Below are positions 1 through 8,387 of a stretch of 64,000 nt of DNA, piece by piece. Position numbers and translations under genes: made by a program. The first letter of the stretch is position 1; each line of letters opens with the position of its first letter. Under the pieces are notes generated by a model that was given only the letters and a program-made list of their open reading frames with translations, did no database searches and was not told the DNA's origin. This stretch comes from Pseudoduganella plicata (GTDB taxonomy: Bacteria > Pseudomonadota > Gammaproteobacteria > Burkholderiales > Burkholderiaceae_D), in NCBI RefSeq assembly GCF_004421005.1, contig NZ_CP038026.1, positions 4,278,001 through 4,342,000 on the forward strand, written 5' to 3'.

Positions 1-1
1 C

Positions 2-1030
2 GATTCGCGCGAGCAGGCGCCGAAGCGCTCGCCCGAGGAAGAAAAGCGCAAGCGCGACGAGATGGACAAGCGCCGCAACCAGGCGGTCGACATCGCCTAC
101 GAAACGTTCGACGCGCTGGTCGCGGAGCGGGGCGACAGCGGCAAGATCTGGGCCTCCGTGCTGAAGGAAGCGATCAAGCGCCGCAAGCCCGATTTCAGCG
201 AATCGTTCTACGGCTTCCGCACGTTCGGCAACCTGCTGGAAGAGATGAAGGCGCGCGGCCTGCTGGAATTTGGCCGCGACGAGAAATCCGGCGCCTACGT
301 CTACCGCAGCAGCAGCGCCGCAGCGCAGGCGGCGGTGGCCGACGCGGCAGCCGAGACGGAACAGGCGGGCGGCGAGCAGACGGCGGTGGAAACGGCCGAG
401 GTACGCGAGCCGCGCGAGAGCCGCGAGGCGCGTGAAGCACGCGAGGGCCGGCGGGGCCGTGGCAACCGGGGCGGCCGCAATCGCCGCGGTGGCGCCGGGG
501 AGCCGGCCGAATCGGCCGAGCAGGCACCGATGAGCGATCTCGAAACGCAGGAAGTGGCGGTAGCGCTGGAAACCGCCGCCGCCGACTATGCGGCACTGGT
601 GCGTTCGACCGAACAGGCGTTGCAGGAGCTGGCGCCGGGAGAAGATGTGCACGGCACGGCGGCCGAACAGGAAGCGCTGGCGCCGGTGACTGGCGAGACG
701 CCGGCTGTGGCCGCGGACGCCGATGCCCCGGCAGAGACGACGGCCAAGCGCCCACGCAGCCCGCGCAAGCCGGCAGCGGCCAAGAAGCCGGCACGCACCA
801 GCAAGGTTGCCAAGGCGGCGGCGGATGCGGCGGAAGCTGTCGAGGCGGTGCTGGCGCAGGCGCCCGCGCACGAAGTGGCGCCTGAGACGGCACCGGCCGC
901 CGTGGCCGATGCTGGCCCGGACGAAGCCGCAGCAGCGGAAGGCGCGAAGCGGGCGAAGAAGCCGGGCACGCACAAGACGCCTGCACGCAGCCGTCTGCCG
1001 CGCAAGCCGAAGGCAACACCGGAGGAGTGA
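2..1030 (+). CDS. OST-HTH/LOTUS-domain protein (NYN/LabA-like), 5' truncated by window
   Basis: The reading frame is open from the first bases of the window, so the start lies upstream; about 342 C-terminal residues are visible. The first ~100 hold an OST-HTH (LOTUS)-like segment with the pattern W-ASVLKEAIKRRKPDFSES followed by GFRTFGNLLEEM and a short strand ending in YVYR. In bacteria this domain usually follows an N-terminal NYN (LabA-type) ribonuclease domain, which would lie outside the window. The remaining two thirds is low-complexity Ala/Glu/Pro with an RGRGNRGGRNRRGG stretch and Lys/Arg-Pro-Ala repeats near the end, the composition of a disordered nucleic-acid-binding tail. Two hairpins follow the stop. 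An RNA-related role is inferred from the domain only; the NYN part is not seen. Confidence 0.75.
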   Translation, partial: DSREQAPKRSPEEEKRKRDEMDKRRNQAVDIAYETFDALVAERGDSGKIWASVLKEAIKRRKPDFSESFYGFRTFGNLLEEMKARGLLEFGRDEKSGAYVYRSSSAAAQAAVADAAAETEQAGGEQTAVETAEVREPRESREAREAREGRRGRGNRGGRNRRGGAGEPAESAEQAPMSDLETQEVAVALETAAADYAALVRSTEQALQELAPGEDVHGTAAEQEALAPVTGETPAVAADADAPAETTAKRPRSPRKPAAAKKPARTSKVAKAAADAAEAVEAVLAQAPAHEVAPETAPAAVADAGPDEAAAAEGAKRAKKPGTHKTPARSRLPRKPKATPEE

Positions 1031-1036
1031 TTCGGC

Positions 1037-1063
1037 GCGCCGGCGTTCCGGCGCAACCGTTTT
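1037..1063 (+). terminator. Rho-independent-type terminator after the OST-HTH gene
   Basis: Seven-base-pair GC stem (GCGCCGG, loop CGTT, CCGGCGC) seven bases past the stop codon, followed after AACCG by five T. This is a compact intrinsic terminator for the preceding gene. Confidence 0.6.
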
Positions 1064-1069
1064 TGCAGC

Positions 1070-1100
1070 GTAAATCGCCCCGCCCGGCGGGGCGATTTAC
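1070..1100. terminator. Second, perfect 13-bp hairpin
   Basis: GTAAATCGCCCCG and CGGGGCGATTTAC form a perfect 13-bp stem around a 5-base loop (CCCGG). The A/T-rich base of the stem resembles a bidirectional terminator, though no long T run follows on the plus strand. It stacks directly behind the first hairpin and insulates the MOSC gene. Confidence 0.55.
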
Positions 1101-1154
1101 TGCCCGGCACTTTGCTGCCATACTGAGGGCCAGGCATCAATATGGCGCATCCTC

Positions 1155-2006
1155 ATGGCGACTCTGTCCGAACTCACGCTGTACCCCATCAAGTCCTGTG
1201 CCGGCATTTCCCTGCGTTCGGCCATTCTCACCCGTGCCGGCCTGATGACCGAGCAGATCTACGACCGCGAATGGATGGTCGTCGATGCGAACGGCCAGTT
1301 CCTCACCCAGCGCGAGCACCCGAAAATGGCGTTGATCACGCCGCGTCTGAAGCTCGACACCCTGGAGTTGCGCGCACCTGGCATGCTGCGCCTGGAAATC
1401 CCGCTCGGATTGCCCAATCCGGCCGATGCGACCGTCGTCGAGGTGGAGATCTTCGAAGAGCGCCTTGCCGCCTACGAATGCGATCCGTTGACGGCCGCGT
1501 GGTTCAGCAACTACCTCGGCGTGCCGTGCCGCCTGGTGCGCTTTCACGCCGATGCGAAGCGGCTGGCGAATCCCAAATGGACGGGCGGCGTCGAAGCGCC
1601 CACGCTCTTCTCGGACGGCTATCCGGTTCTCGTCATCGGCGCCGAATCGCTGCGTGACCTGAACGCTCGCCTGGAAGCGGCCGGCCGCGCCGCGCTGCCG
1701 ATGAACCGTTTCCGACCCAATCTCGTCATCGACGGCATCGAGGCGTTCGAAGAAGACTATGTCGAGACATTCCGGCTGGGCGAGGCCCTGCTCAAGCCCG
1801 TCAAGCCGTGCCCGCGCTGCCCGATGCCGTCGATCGACCAGGAGAAGGGCGAGTACGGTCCCGATCCGCTCGATATCCTGCAAGGCTATCGGAGCAAGCC
1901 GGAAGTCGATGGTGCGGTATGCTTCGGCATGAACAATATCCTGCTCGAGGGCGATGGCCAGCGCGTGCAGGTAGGCCAGACGGTGGACGTCACCCTGGCA
2001 TTCTGA
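1155..2006 (+). CDS. MOSC domain-containing protein (YcbX/mARC type)
   Basis: A 283-residue protein with the MOSC N-terminal beta-barrel (about residues 1-110, opening LSELTLYPIKSCAG) followed by the MOSC domain (about 130-280). The family binds molybdenum cofactor; the Cys of the PCPRC motif at 218-222 aligns with the Mo-coordinating Cys position of mARC/YcbX enzymes, and MNRFRPN at 183-189 is a conserved family motif. YcbX-type proteins reduce N-hydroxylated compounds with an electron-transfer partner. The usual YcbX C-terminal 2Fe-2S ferredoxin domain is absent; the protein ends straight after the MOSC fold, so it would need an external reductase. The ATG has no strong Shine-Dalgarno sequence. 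The next gene starts 10 bases after its stop. Confidence 0.88.
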   Translation: MATLSELTLYPIKSCAGISLRSAILTRAGLMTEQIYDREWMVVDANGQFLTQREHPKMALITPRLKLDTLELRAPGMLRLEIPLGLPNPADATVVEVEIFEERLAAYECDPLTAAWFSNYLGVPCRLVRFHADAKRLANPKWTGGVEAPTLFSDGYPVLVIGAESLRDLNARLEAAGRAALPMNRFRPNLVIDGIEAFEEDYVETFRLGEALLKPVKPCPRCPMPSIDQEKGEYGPDPLDILQGYRSKPEVDGAVCFGMNNILLEGDGQRVQVGQTVDVTLAF

Positions 2007-2016
2007 GCGAGTCCGC

Positions 2017-3180
2017 ATGACGCACACGTTGAAGGGAAAGCCGGCCGCGCCGGCAGCCACGGAATTTGCCAGCGACCTCGCGGCCGAAAACGGCCAGCTG
2101 CGCGCCCGCATGGCGTACATGATCGAGCAGGCCGAGCGCAACCACGCCATCATGATGCGGCACCAGGCATTCGACCTGGAGATTGTCGGCGCCGGCAGTT
2201 TTCCTGAACTGATCGGCAGCATCTTCCGCTCGCTGCCGGCCATCTCGGAACTGGACAGCGTGACGTTATCGCTGATCGACGAGGATGCCGACATCCGGAC
2301 CGTCATGGAAAAGCTGGGTGTCGATTTCGCCGCGTTTCCCGACCTGCTGTTCGAGCCGGGTATCGACGGGCTGGGTTTTGACACGGGCACGCGCCATACG
2401 CTGGCGCCGCCACCGAAACCGATACTGGGCATGTTCGATCCGGTGCGCCATGCGCGCCAGTTCCCGGCACCGGGCGTGCGCCTGCAAAGCGTGGCCATCG
2501 TGCCGCTGCTGCGCAACAAGCGCATCATCGGCAGCCTGAACCTGGGCAGCGCCGATCCGGCGCGTTTCACCCCCAGCCTGGGCACGGACTTCATCGAGCA
2601 CATGGCATCGATCATCGCGATCTGCCTGGAAAACGTCATCAGCAACGAGATGCTGAAGTACATCGGGCTGACCGACTCGCTGACGGGCGTCTACAACCGC
2701 CGCTACATCGACCGGCGCCTGCTGGAAGAGATCGCGCGGGCGCGCCGGCAGAACTACGCCATCTCGTTCATGTACATCGACATCGACCACTTCAAGCGCG
2801 TCAACGACACCGTCGGCCACCAGGGTGGCGACGAAGTGCTGCGCGAAGTGGCAGGGCGCATCAAGGCCGAACTGCGCGTGTCCGACGCGCTGGCCCGCTT
2901 CGGCGGCGAGGAATTCGTCGTGCTGCTGATCGACGCGGACCTGGACAGCGCGGCCTTTGTCGCCGAACGCATCCGTGCCAGCATCGCCGCCAGCATGATC
3001 GGCATCGCACAAGGCGTGCAGCTGTCCATTACAGGGTCGATCGGCGTGGCGTGCCTGGACAAAGCCGGCGAAGGCACGGCCGAAGCGGCCGCGCTGGAAC
3101 TGGTGGCCCATGCCGACGAGGCGCTGTATCTGGCCAAGTCGGGCGGGCGCAACCGCGTCATGCGGTATGCCGGTACGTAG
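2017..3180 (+). CDS. Diguanylate cyclase with N-terminal GAF/DUF484-like sensor region
   Basis: A 387-residue protein probably making cyclic di-GMP. Residues ~20-50 look like a short helical coil, ~50-205 resemble a DUF484/GAF-type sensor module, and ~210-385 form a GGDEF domain. The active-site loop is intact (RFGGEEF, GGEEF at 296-300), as is the metal-binding segment around DIDHFKRVNDT. The inhibitory I-site RxxD (RVSD, 287-290) lies five residues before GGEEF, the canonical spacing, so product feedback inhibition is expected. No membrane segment or signal peptide is seen, so it is likely cytoplasmic. It follows the MOSC gene closely and probably shares its transcript. A Sel1-like repeat is encoded just past the stop in another frame, which may once have been its C-terminus. 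Confidence 0.9.
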   Translation: MTHTLKGKPAAPAATEFASDLAAENGQLRARMAYMIEQAERNHAIMMRHQAFDLEIVGAGSFPELIGSIFRSLPAISELDSVTLSLIDEDADIRTVMEKLGVDFAAFPDLLFEPGIDGLGFDTGTRHTLAPPPKPILGMFDPVRHARQFPAPGVRLQSVAIVPLLRNKRIIGSLNLGSADPARFTPSLGTDFIEHMASIIAICLENVISNEMLKYIGLTDSLTGVYNRRYIDRRLLEEIARARRQNYAISFMYIDIDHFKRVNDTVGHQGGDEVLREVAGRIKAELRVSDALARFGGEEFVVLLIDADLDSAAFVAERIRASIAASMIGIAQGVQLSITGSIGVACLDKAGEGTAEAAALELVAHADEALYLAKSGGRNRVMRYAGT

Positions 3181-3195
3181 AGCGCGGCCAACATC

Positions 3196-3382
3196 CGCGG
3201 TGGCGCAAGGGGCGCTGGCACGCGTCTACGAACAAGGCAAGGCCGTGCCGCAGGATTACCGCAAGGCCGCGGCGCTATACCGCGAGTCCGCGAAGGGCGG
3301 CAATCCTGAAGCGAAAACGGCACTGGCGCGGCTTGCCGAAAAAATACTGGCGGACGGCGCAGCGCCGGCGGCAGGCCAATAA
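3196..3382 (+). pseudogene. Sel1-like repeat remnant, out of frame behind the GGDEF gene
   Basis: In the +1 frame relative to the diguanylate cyclase, the translation reads AVAQGALARVYEQGKAVPQD then YRKAAALYRESAKGGNPEAK, one and a half typical Sel1-like repeats, and stops at 3382. No plausible start codon or ribosome-binding site is seen immediately before the repeat; the frame is open backward into the GGDEF gene. Either a frameshift near 3170-3195 cut a C-terminal Sel1 extension from the cyclase, or this is the surviving tail of a separate Sel1 protein. I favour a remnant rather than a working gene. Confidence 0.5.
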
Positions 3383-3383
3383 C

Positions 3384-4760
3384 CTAAGCCTGATTGCCCG
3401 CCAGCCGCCGCAACGCCCGCAACCCCGGCATGAACAGATACTCGCCGCCGCGCAGGGTGCAGAAGCTCTGGATGCCGTGGATGCGTCGGCGCACGGGGCG
3501 TTCCGGCAGCGTGAACGTGGCGCCGTCCGGCTGCTGGCCGACGATCGGGTCGCGCTCGTCGGCCAAGTCGATGAAGTTGCCGTGGTTGATCCACTCCTGC
3601 TGCATGAATTCCATCGTTTCCGGCGCCTTGGCGGACAGGCCGATGAAGAACAGGCCCCGTTCGGCGCCGTCGTCCTCGAACAGGTCGGGGCGGTAGGGCG
3701 GGCCGAACGTCGTGCTGCGCCGGATCAGGCGGTGCAGGTTCACGTCCGTCAGGATGGCCAGCTTGCTGTCGCGCGGGTTCATGCGCCGCATGTGGCAACC
3801 GTGCGGCACCCGCAGACCCTCCTGATCCTTTGAATACGTGAAGTCGTTGTTGCGCTGGCGGTCCGCGCCCAGCTCTGGATCGTCCCGCTCGGGCGCGAGC
3901 GCCAGCGGCGCGCCGCTGCGCCACCGCCCCACCAGCTTGGCCGCGAGCAGTTCCTGGCCGTGGGCATCGCCACCGTGCTCGCGCAGGAAGCGGTTGAAGG
4001 CCGCCACGTCCGTGTGATATTTGCGCAGCACGACGTATGTCCCGTTGCGGCCGATGGAGTCTTGCACCGGTCCCGGCTGCGCCAGCGGCACGCCCGCCTC
4101 GCCCGGATAGCCGAGGATGAATTCGCCCGCCTTGACGGGCCGGCCCTGGCCCGGCCACGTGGGCGCCGTGCCGCCTTCGACGGCCGGGTTGCCGATGTTG
4201 TCGCGGTAGCCGAACGAGTTGCGGCTGTCGGGCTGCGCGCCGAAGTCGTGGGATCCCAGCACCGTTACGCCGGCGATACCGGCGAACTGTTCGTGCGCCG
4301 TCACCATCGCCGCGCGCCACGAGGTTTCGTCCGGCGCGAAGATCGACACGGCCAGGTGCAACTGGCCGCTGCCATACGGCGCTTCCCACGTTTCCGGCGC
4401 ATTCGGACCGTAGTCCTGCAGGCGCTCGGCGCGCTGCGCCATGCCGTCGCGGAACGCGGCCGGGAAGCTGTCCAGCAGTGCCGCATCGAGATCCAGCGCG
4501 CGCAGGCCGGCGTGGCTCAATGCGACGGCAATCCATGCTTCCGCGTTATCGGCGGCATCGGCGGCGCTGCGCACGTGCGGCGCCAGGCGCGCCAGCAGCG
4601 CACGTCCGCCGGCGGCGCTGTCAAAGCGCAGCAGCACGTGGGTGCCGAAATACGGGTCGGGCCGGTCGAACAGGATCGTGGCCTGGATATCGTGCAGCTC
4701 GAGCGCGGGCGCGGGCGCCTCGTGGTGGACGAGCGCCTTGACCTTATCAAGAATCGACAT
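3384..4760 (-). CDS. DyP-type haem peroxidase family protein
   Basis: A 458-residue protein with features of the dye-decolorizing peroxidase superfamily (paired ferredoxin-like folds binding haem). The motif FGYRDNIGNP (183-192) occupies the place of the family GxxDG loop; the catalytic Asp is kept but the following Gly is Asn. A likely proximal haem His is in HGCHMRRMNP (His320 or His323) and the distal Arg in RRSTTFGPPY (347-356). No Tat signal is seen, so it appears cytoplasmic. It is the last gene of a minus-strand cassette with a catalase-like protein and a small unknown protein and overlaps the latter by 14 bases, implying translational coupling. The substrate cannot be read from sequence. 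Confidence 0.85.
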   Translation of the reverse strand: MSILDKVKALVHHEAPAPALELHDIQATILFDRPDPYFGTHVLLRFDSAAGGRALLARLAPHVRSAADAADNAEAWIAVALSHAGLRALDLDAALLDSFPAAFRDGMAQRAERLQDYGPNAPETWEAPYGSGQLHLAVSIFAPDETSWRAAMVTAHEQFAGIAGVTVLGSHDFGAQPDSRNSFGYRDNIGNPAVEGGTAPTWPGQGRPVKAGEFILGYPGEAGVPLAQPGPVQDSIGRNGTYVVLRKYHTDVAAFNRFLREHGGDAHGQELLAAKLVGRWRSGAPLALAPERDDPELGADRQRNNDFTYSKDQEGLRVPHGCHMRRMNPRDSKLAILTDVNLHRLIRRSTTFGPPYRPDLFEDDGAERGLFFIGLSAKAPETMEFMQQEWINHGNFIDLADERDPIVGQQPDGATFTLPERPVRRRIHGIQSFCTLRGGEYLFMPGLRALRRLAGNQA

Positions 4761-5355
4761 GGCCGCTCACCTTGTCGAGGAACTCCTGCAGGGCGTCGTT
4801 CATCCGCTGCAGGCGGCGCGCGTCGACGACGGAGAGGTGCGGATTGGCCACATACCAGCCGTCCGCCGTCAGCTGGTGGCTGGCGATGAAGTCCTTCACG
4901 CCCGGGTCGGTGATGCCCGGCCAGCCTTCCACGGACGAGAACAGCAGGTCCATCAGGTCCGGGATCTTGGTGGCGAAATCGTCGATATACGTGTCCCAGT
5001 CGCCATCGTAGGTGGTGGCGAACAGGATCTTCGTGTCGTTTTCAAAGAAGACAAAGCGCATGTCGTGCAGGGTCGCGACCTTCTGCGCGCCGACGAAGTT
5101 GCCGTTGACGAGCTTGAAGATGCGCCGCAGCCTGTCCGCGCCGCCCGGCTTCAGCGGTGCGATGGCGGTCAGCTCGGAGACCTTGCCGGACTGGCGGCCG
5201 ATGCGGCCGGCCGATCCCGGCTCCGCGTCCGCGTGGGCGTCATGTTCGCGCAGGACGTTTTCCAGCGCGAGTTTCAGCAGTTGGGGCGCGTCGCCCAGCA
5301 CTTCCTCGACCTTGCGCCTGATCTCGGCGAGGTCGGTGGTTTTATGTTCTTGCAT
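4747..5355 (-). CDS. Unknown protein of the catalase/DyP cassette
   Basis: A 202-residue protein starting at the ATG at 5355, chosen because AAGGAA lies six bases upstream. The N-terminal ~50 residues are helical and charged. The rest contains LTAIAPLKPGGADRLRRIF, HDMRFVFFENDTKILFAT and TYDGDWDTYIDDFATKIPDL, which suggest an alpha/beta ferredoxin-like fold related to DyP half-domains; I have seen similar FAT-YDG-W-YIDDF patterns beside haem peroxidases, but this is a resemblance, not a proven family. There is no signal peptide or membrane segment. It sits between the catalase-like gene (14 bases upstream) and the DyP gene (14-base overlap), so a role as partner, regulator or substrate-delivery protein of these two enzymes is inferred. 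Confidence 0.7.
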   Translation of the reverse strand: MQEHKTTDLAEIRRKVEEVLGDAPQLLKLALENVLREHDAHADAEPGSAGRIGRQSGKVSELTAIAPLKPGGADRLRRIFKLVNGNFVGAQKVATLHDMRFVFFENDTKILFATTYDGDWDTYIDDFATKIPDLMDLLFSSVEGWPGITDPGVKDFIASHQLTADGWYVANPHLSVVDARRLQRMNDALQEFLDKVSGHVDS

Positions 5356-5369
5356 GGTCAGTTCCTTAT

Positions 5370-6470
5370 TCAGTCGGGCACTTGCGCCAGGTCGTCGATC
5401 TCGATGCGCGGCTGCGCGTTCATCTCGTGGCGGAAGCGGGTCGAGGTTTCGTAAGCGCGGATGCGGGCGCGCATGATGGAGCCGAGCGGGCGATGCGCCT
5501 CGATGCCCTGCCATGGATTAAACGACAGTACGTCGTCGGCAAACACGCGGCGCGCAGGGCTGTATGCCTCCTGCGGCGGGATCGTCAGTTTTGCGACGGG
5601 CAGGTAGGGCGACGCGTCTTCGTCCCAGCGTACCGACGCGTCCTCGATTGGCATTTTTTCGATATCGGTACACAGCTGCACGCGCAGCTCGTATTCGCCG
5701 CCCTGGGTGCGGAAGAAATCCACAACAAGGTCGCGCAGCTCCGAGTCGCCGGCATCGTCGCGCAGCGGCTGGCCGGTCAGGGCGCGCACGTTGTCCGACA
5801 GCGGCGCCGCGCACACCTTGGCCACGTAGTCGCCGTAGCGGATCGCGGCCATGCTGTAGAACGTCTCGCCCAGGATATGGTGGTTCGGCGCGCCCAGCGT
5901 GTCGATGGTGGGGTTCTCGATGCCGAGCAGGTGCAGCGCCTTGCTGCCGCCATGGGCCAGCGCGGCCAGTATCTTGCGCACCATGTCAGGATCGTCGGCG
6001 TGCTTCTCCAGCAGTTGCTGGGTTTTGAGGTAGGCGGCCGCGTGGCCGAACGCGATGACGGGGTGGTTCACGAGCAGGAAGTCCTGCGTGGTGGCCGTGC
6101 GGCCCGGCAGCAGCTGCGGGCCCGGCACGTCCAGCAGTTTCAGCGCCATGCCGCGCGGGGCGGGAATGCGGTCGCTGTGCAGGTCGCCCGGCGCGGTGGA
6201 CAGCCGCAGCACGACGGGGTGGGTGGCCGGCGTCGCGAAGACGCCCTGGCGCAGCGGCTCGGGGAGCTTGTCGTAGACGTCGAGCCGGCCTTTCAGCACG
6301 CCGTGGCACTTGGCGTGGGCATCGCGGGTGGCGTGCCGGTGTTTGTCGAATACCTTGCGGTTCACGCGCAGCATCGATTCGACAATGGCATCGATGATGG
6401 CGTCTTCATTGGCCTGTTTGACTTCCAGGCCGTTGGTGTAGCGTACATAAGTCTCGGTGGCGTGACTCAT
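5370..6470 (-). CDS. Catalase-like haem protein (y4iL-type small catalase family)
   Basis: A 366-residue protein, shorter than classical catalases (~480-750). The distal His motif is recognisable as AKCHGVLKG (His56) and the proximal haem ligand as RIRAYETSTRFRHEMN with Tyr340. Family members of this reduced type include catalase-related, allene oxide synthase-like and organic-hydroperoxide enzymes, so hydrogen peroxide need not be the substrate. No signal peptide is seen. It is the first gene of the minus-strand cassette and is followed after 14 bases by an unknown protein and then a DyP-type peroxidase. A TATACT hexamer on the minus strand lies at 6499-6504, but no good -35 is visible, so the promoter is uncertain. 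Confidence 0.85.
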   Translation of the reverse strand: MSHATETYVRYTNGLEVKQANEDAIIDAIVESMLRVNRKVFDKHRHATRDAHAKCHGVLKGRLDVYDKLPEPLRQGVFATPATHPVVLRLSTAPGDLHSDRIPAPRGMALKLLDVPGPQLLPGRTATTQDFLLVNHPVIAFGHAAAYLKTQQLLEKHADDPDMVRKILAALAHGGSKALHLLGIENPTIDTLGAPNHHILGETFYSMAAIRYGDYVAKVCAAPLSDNVRALTGQPLRDDAGDSELRDLVVDFFRTQGGEYELRVQLCTDIEKMPIEDASVRWDEDASPYLPVAKLTIPPQEAYSPARRVFADDVLSFNPWQGIEAHRPLGSIMRARIRAYETSTRFRHEMNAQPRIEIDDLAQVPD

Positions 6471-6733
6471 CAGATTCCTTCTGGCGGTTACGGTCGGGCC
6501 AGTATAAGAAATGCAATTGTGACGTCCGGTAGAGTGGGGCTTCTAGACTACTGGTAGCCTGCGCGAGGAGACGTAAGGTGGCGTGCGTGTCGCCGTCGTC
6601 CGCGGTCATGACTGGCCAGGTGGCGCTTCATTTACCGCGCGAGGAATACTTGCATCCGGTAGTTATAAAAAAATAACATCGACGGTTTGGCCGGGCGAGA
6701 ATCACCTTTTGAGCACAAACTACCGAGGCGATT

Positions 6734-7485
6734 ATGCGTATCCTGTTTATTTCCATGCTGCTTGCAATGCCGCTCGTATCGAACGCTGCGCAACCTCCCC
6801 AGCAGACGTCGACCCTCCCGTTTTCGGAGGTCAGCACCTACGATGAAAACGATGTGCTACAGCCGGTTGCGCTACAGGTTCTCAGCGATACCGCCGGCGC
6901 GACGACCGTCACCACGGAGGGCTTGATAAAATCCCCCGTCCAAGAGTGGGAAGATTGGGGCAGCCACGGCGCTGATACGCTGTCACTGAATCTGGCGCCA
7001 AAAGCCGGCTATCGAATTACCGGGTTTTCGATGTCCAGCCATGTCGCGGGCGATGTATTCATTCCAGACCCCCCGGGGGGAGGTCACCGCTATTACATGG
7101 AATATGATCCGATCGCCGAAACTTCATGGGGTATATTCATCGAGCATACGGACTGGAACGGTACGCGGGGCACGGGCGCCGAGAACGTCAGGACACCGTC
7201 GCTTTTGACGTTTGCCATTCACGATCTCGCAATCGTCGATGCCCAGACGTTTGAATTCGCTGCCTGGACATTCATAAGCAAAAGGGGCAGCTTCTACTAT
7301 TGGGTCGATCCCGAGACCGGGGATGGGGTTGAGAGGTGGGTTGATCCCGCTGCTGGATGTCCCTGACCAATCCGACGCTGGCGATCTATACCGAACTGTT
7401 GCCTGTGCCGGAACCGGCGACCCGGGCCATGCTTCTTGCCGGTGTCGGGATGGTGGCCGTGGCCCGTCGTCGGCGTCGGCATTGA
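6734..7485 (+). pseudogene. PEP-CTERM exosortase-substrate protein, frameshifted before its sorting tail
   Basis: Starts at ATG 6734 with GAGG seven bases upstream and a signal peptide (MRILFISMLLAMPLVSNAA). The first frame runs to a stop at 7366. The adjacent frame, open from 7345, encodes SLTNPTLAIYTELLPVPEP followed by the hydrophobic segment ATRAMLLAGVGMVAVARRRR and ends at 7485, a complete PEP-CTERM sorting signal. The body closely parallels the convergent neighbour (shared LQVLSDTAGATTVTT and PKAGYRITGFS), whose tail is in frame, so the break lies within about 7345-7366. Without the tail the product would be secreted to the periplasm but not processed by exosortase. A sequencing error could also explain the shift. 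Confidence 0.8.
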
Positions 7486-7486
7486 T

Positions 7487-7534
7487 CCTACGGCCGGGCG
7501 GTGCTGGTCAGCCAGCAGCGCCCGGCGGCGTAGG
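7487..7534. terminator. Bidirectional terminator between convergent PEP-CTERM genes
   Basis: A long inverted repeat (CCTACG-CCGGGCG-TGCTGG against CCAGCA-CGCCCGG-CGTAGG with single-base bulges and a TCAG loop) fills the gap between the two convergent genes. It sits 2 bases after one stop and 6 bases before the other. Confidence 0.6.
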
Positions 7535-7540
7535 GAAGGA

Positions 7541-8296
7541 TCAGGACTGGCGACGACGGCGAGCGACGCCCACGATGCCAACGCCTGCCAGCAGCATGGC
7601 CCACGTTGCCGGTTCCGGCACGGGGGCCAGTGCCGTGTAGATCGTCAGCGTGGGATTGGACAGCGACAAGGAAGCGGACGCTGGCAGTTTGGAAGACCAG
7701 ATGTCCTGTGTATCAGGATCGTAGAACGTGTACTGGCCGTACTGCGACTGCGTAAACACACGTGTGTCGAAGTCGAACTGCGTGGTGCCAAGGATGCTCA
7801 GGTCATGCCGTTCGAGTGATAACGGCGTGGCGGCCGTCACGTTGTCGAGATGGGTTTGCGTAAAACCGCCTTTGCCATCGGGTAGGAAGACAGTGACGGT
7901 GTTGGCGGCGTAGGCTGGCGAGTCCAAGTGGTAGCGGGGGTCGGACGTATTGAGCGTGGAAGTGTACAGCGAACCACTCACCGTTGCGGAAAACGAGAAG
8001 CCAGTGATGCGGTAGCCGGCTTTCGGGGTCAGGTCCATCGACAGCCGATAGGTGTCGCCCAATGCCTGGCTCCCGCCGACCGAGAGGTCGACGGCGGTTT
8101 CCCACGCTGGCGTGGTGACGGTGGTGGCACCCGCCGTGTCGCTCAGCACCTGCAAGCCAACCGGTCCGGCCGGCAGCTGAAACCAGCTGTCATGGGCGAT
8201 GTTGGAAAACTGCAGTGTCGACGACTGGATCGGCGGCTCGGCGGCCTGGGAAGCAAGAGGGATGGCAAGCAATGCGCAAAGCATGAAGTGACGCAT
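7541..8296 (-). CDS. PEP-CTERM sorting-domain protein
   Basis: A 251-residue exported protein. The start at 8296 is chosen because GGAG lies five bases upstream and it places a signal peptide (MRHFMLCALLAIPLASQA) at the N-terminus; an in-frame upstream ATG at 8323 would add nine residues. The C-terminus is a canonical PEP-CTERM signal: PVPEPATWAMLLAGVGIVGV followed by RRRR, which exosortase cleaves to display proteins in species that make exopolysaccharide. The middle is a beta-rich domain I do not recognise, with LQVLSDTAGATTVTTPAWET and PKAGYRITGFSFSATVSG shared with the convergent frameshifted paralogue. No exosortase gene is in this window. Confidence 0.85.
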   Translation of the reverse strand: MRHFMLCALLAIPLASQAAEPPIQSSTLQFSNIAHDSWFQLPAGPVGLQVLSDTAGATTVTTPAWETAVDLSVGGSQALGDTYRLSMDLTPKAGYRITGFSFSATVSGSLYTSTLNTSDPRYHLDSPAYAANTVTVFLPDGKGGFTQTHLDNVTAATPLSLERHDLSILGTTQFDFDTRVFTQSQYGQYTFYDPDTQDIWSSKLPASASLSLSNPTLTIYTALAPVPEPATWAMLLAGVGIVGVARRRRQS

Positions 8297-8387
8297 GGTT
8301 TCTCCGGTAGGGAATGAACTCAAATTCTAGCGCATCCATCGCTTGTTGATATCTTTTTTGTAACTACCGAAATGCGAGTCGCTGCCG

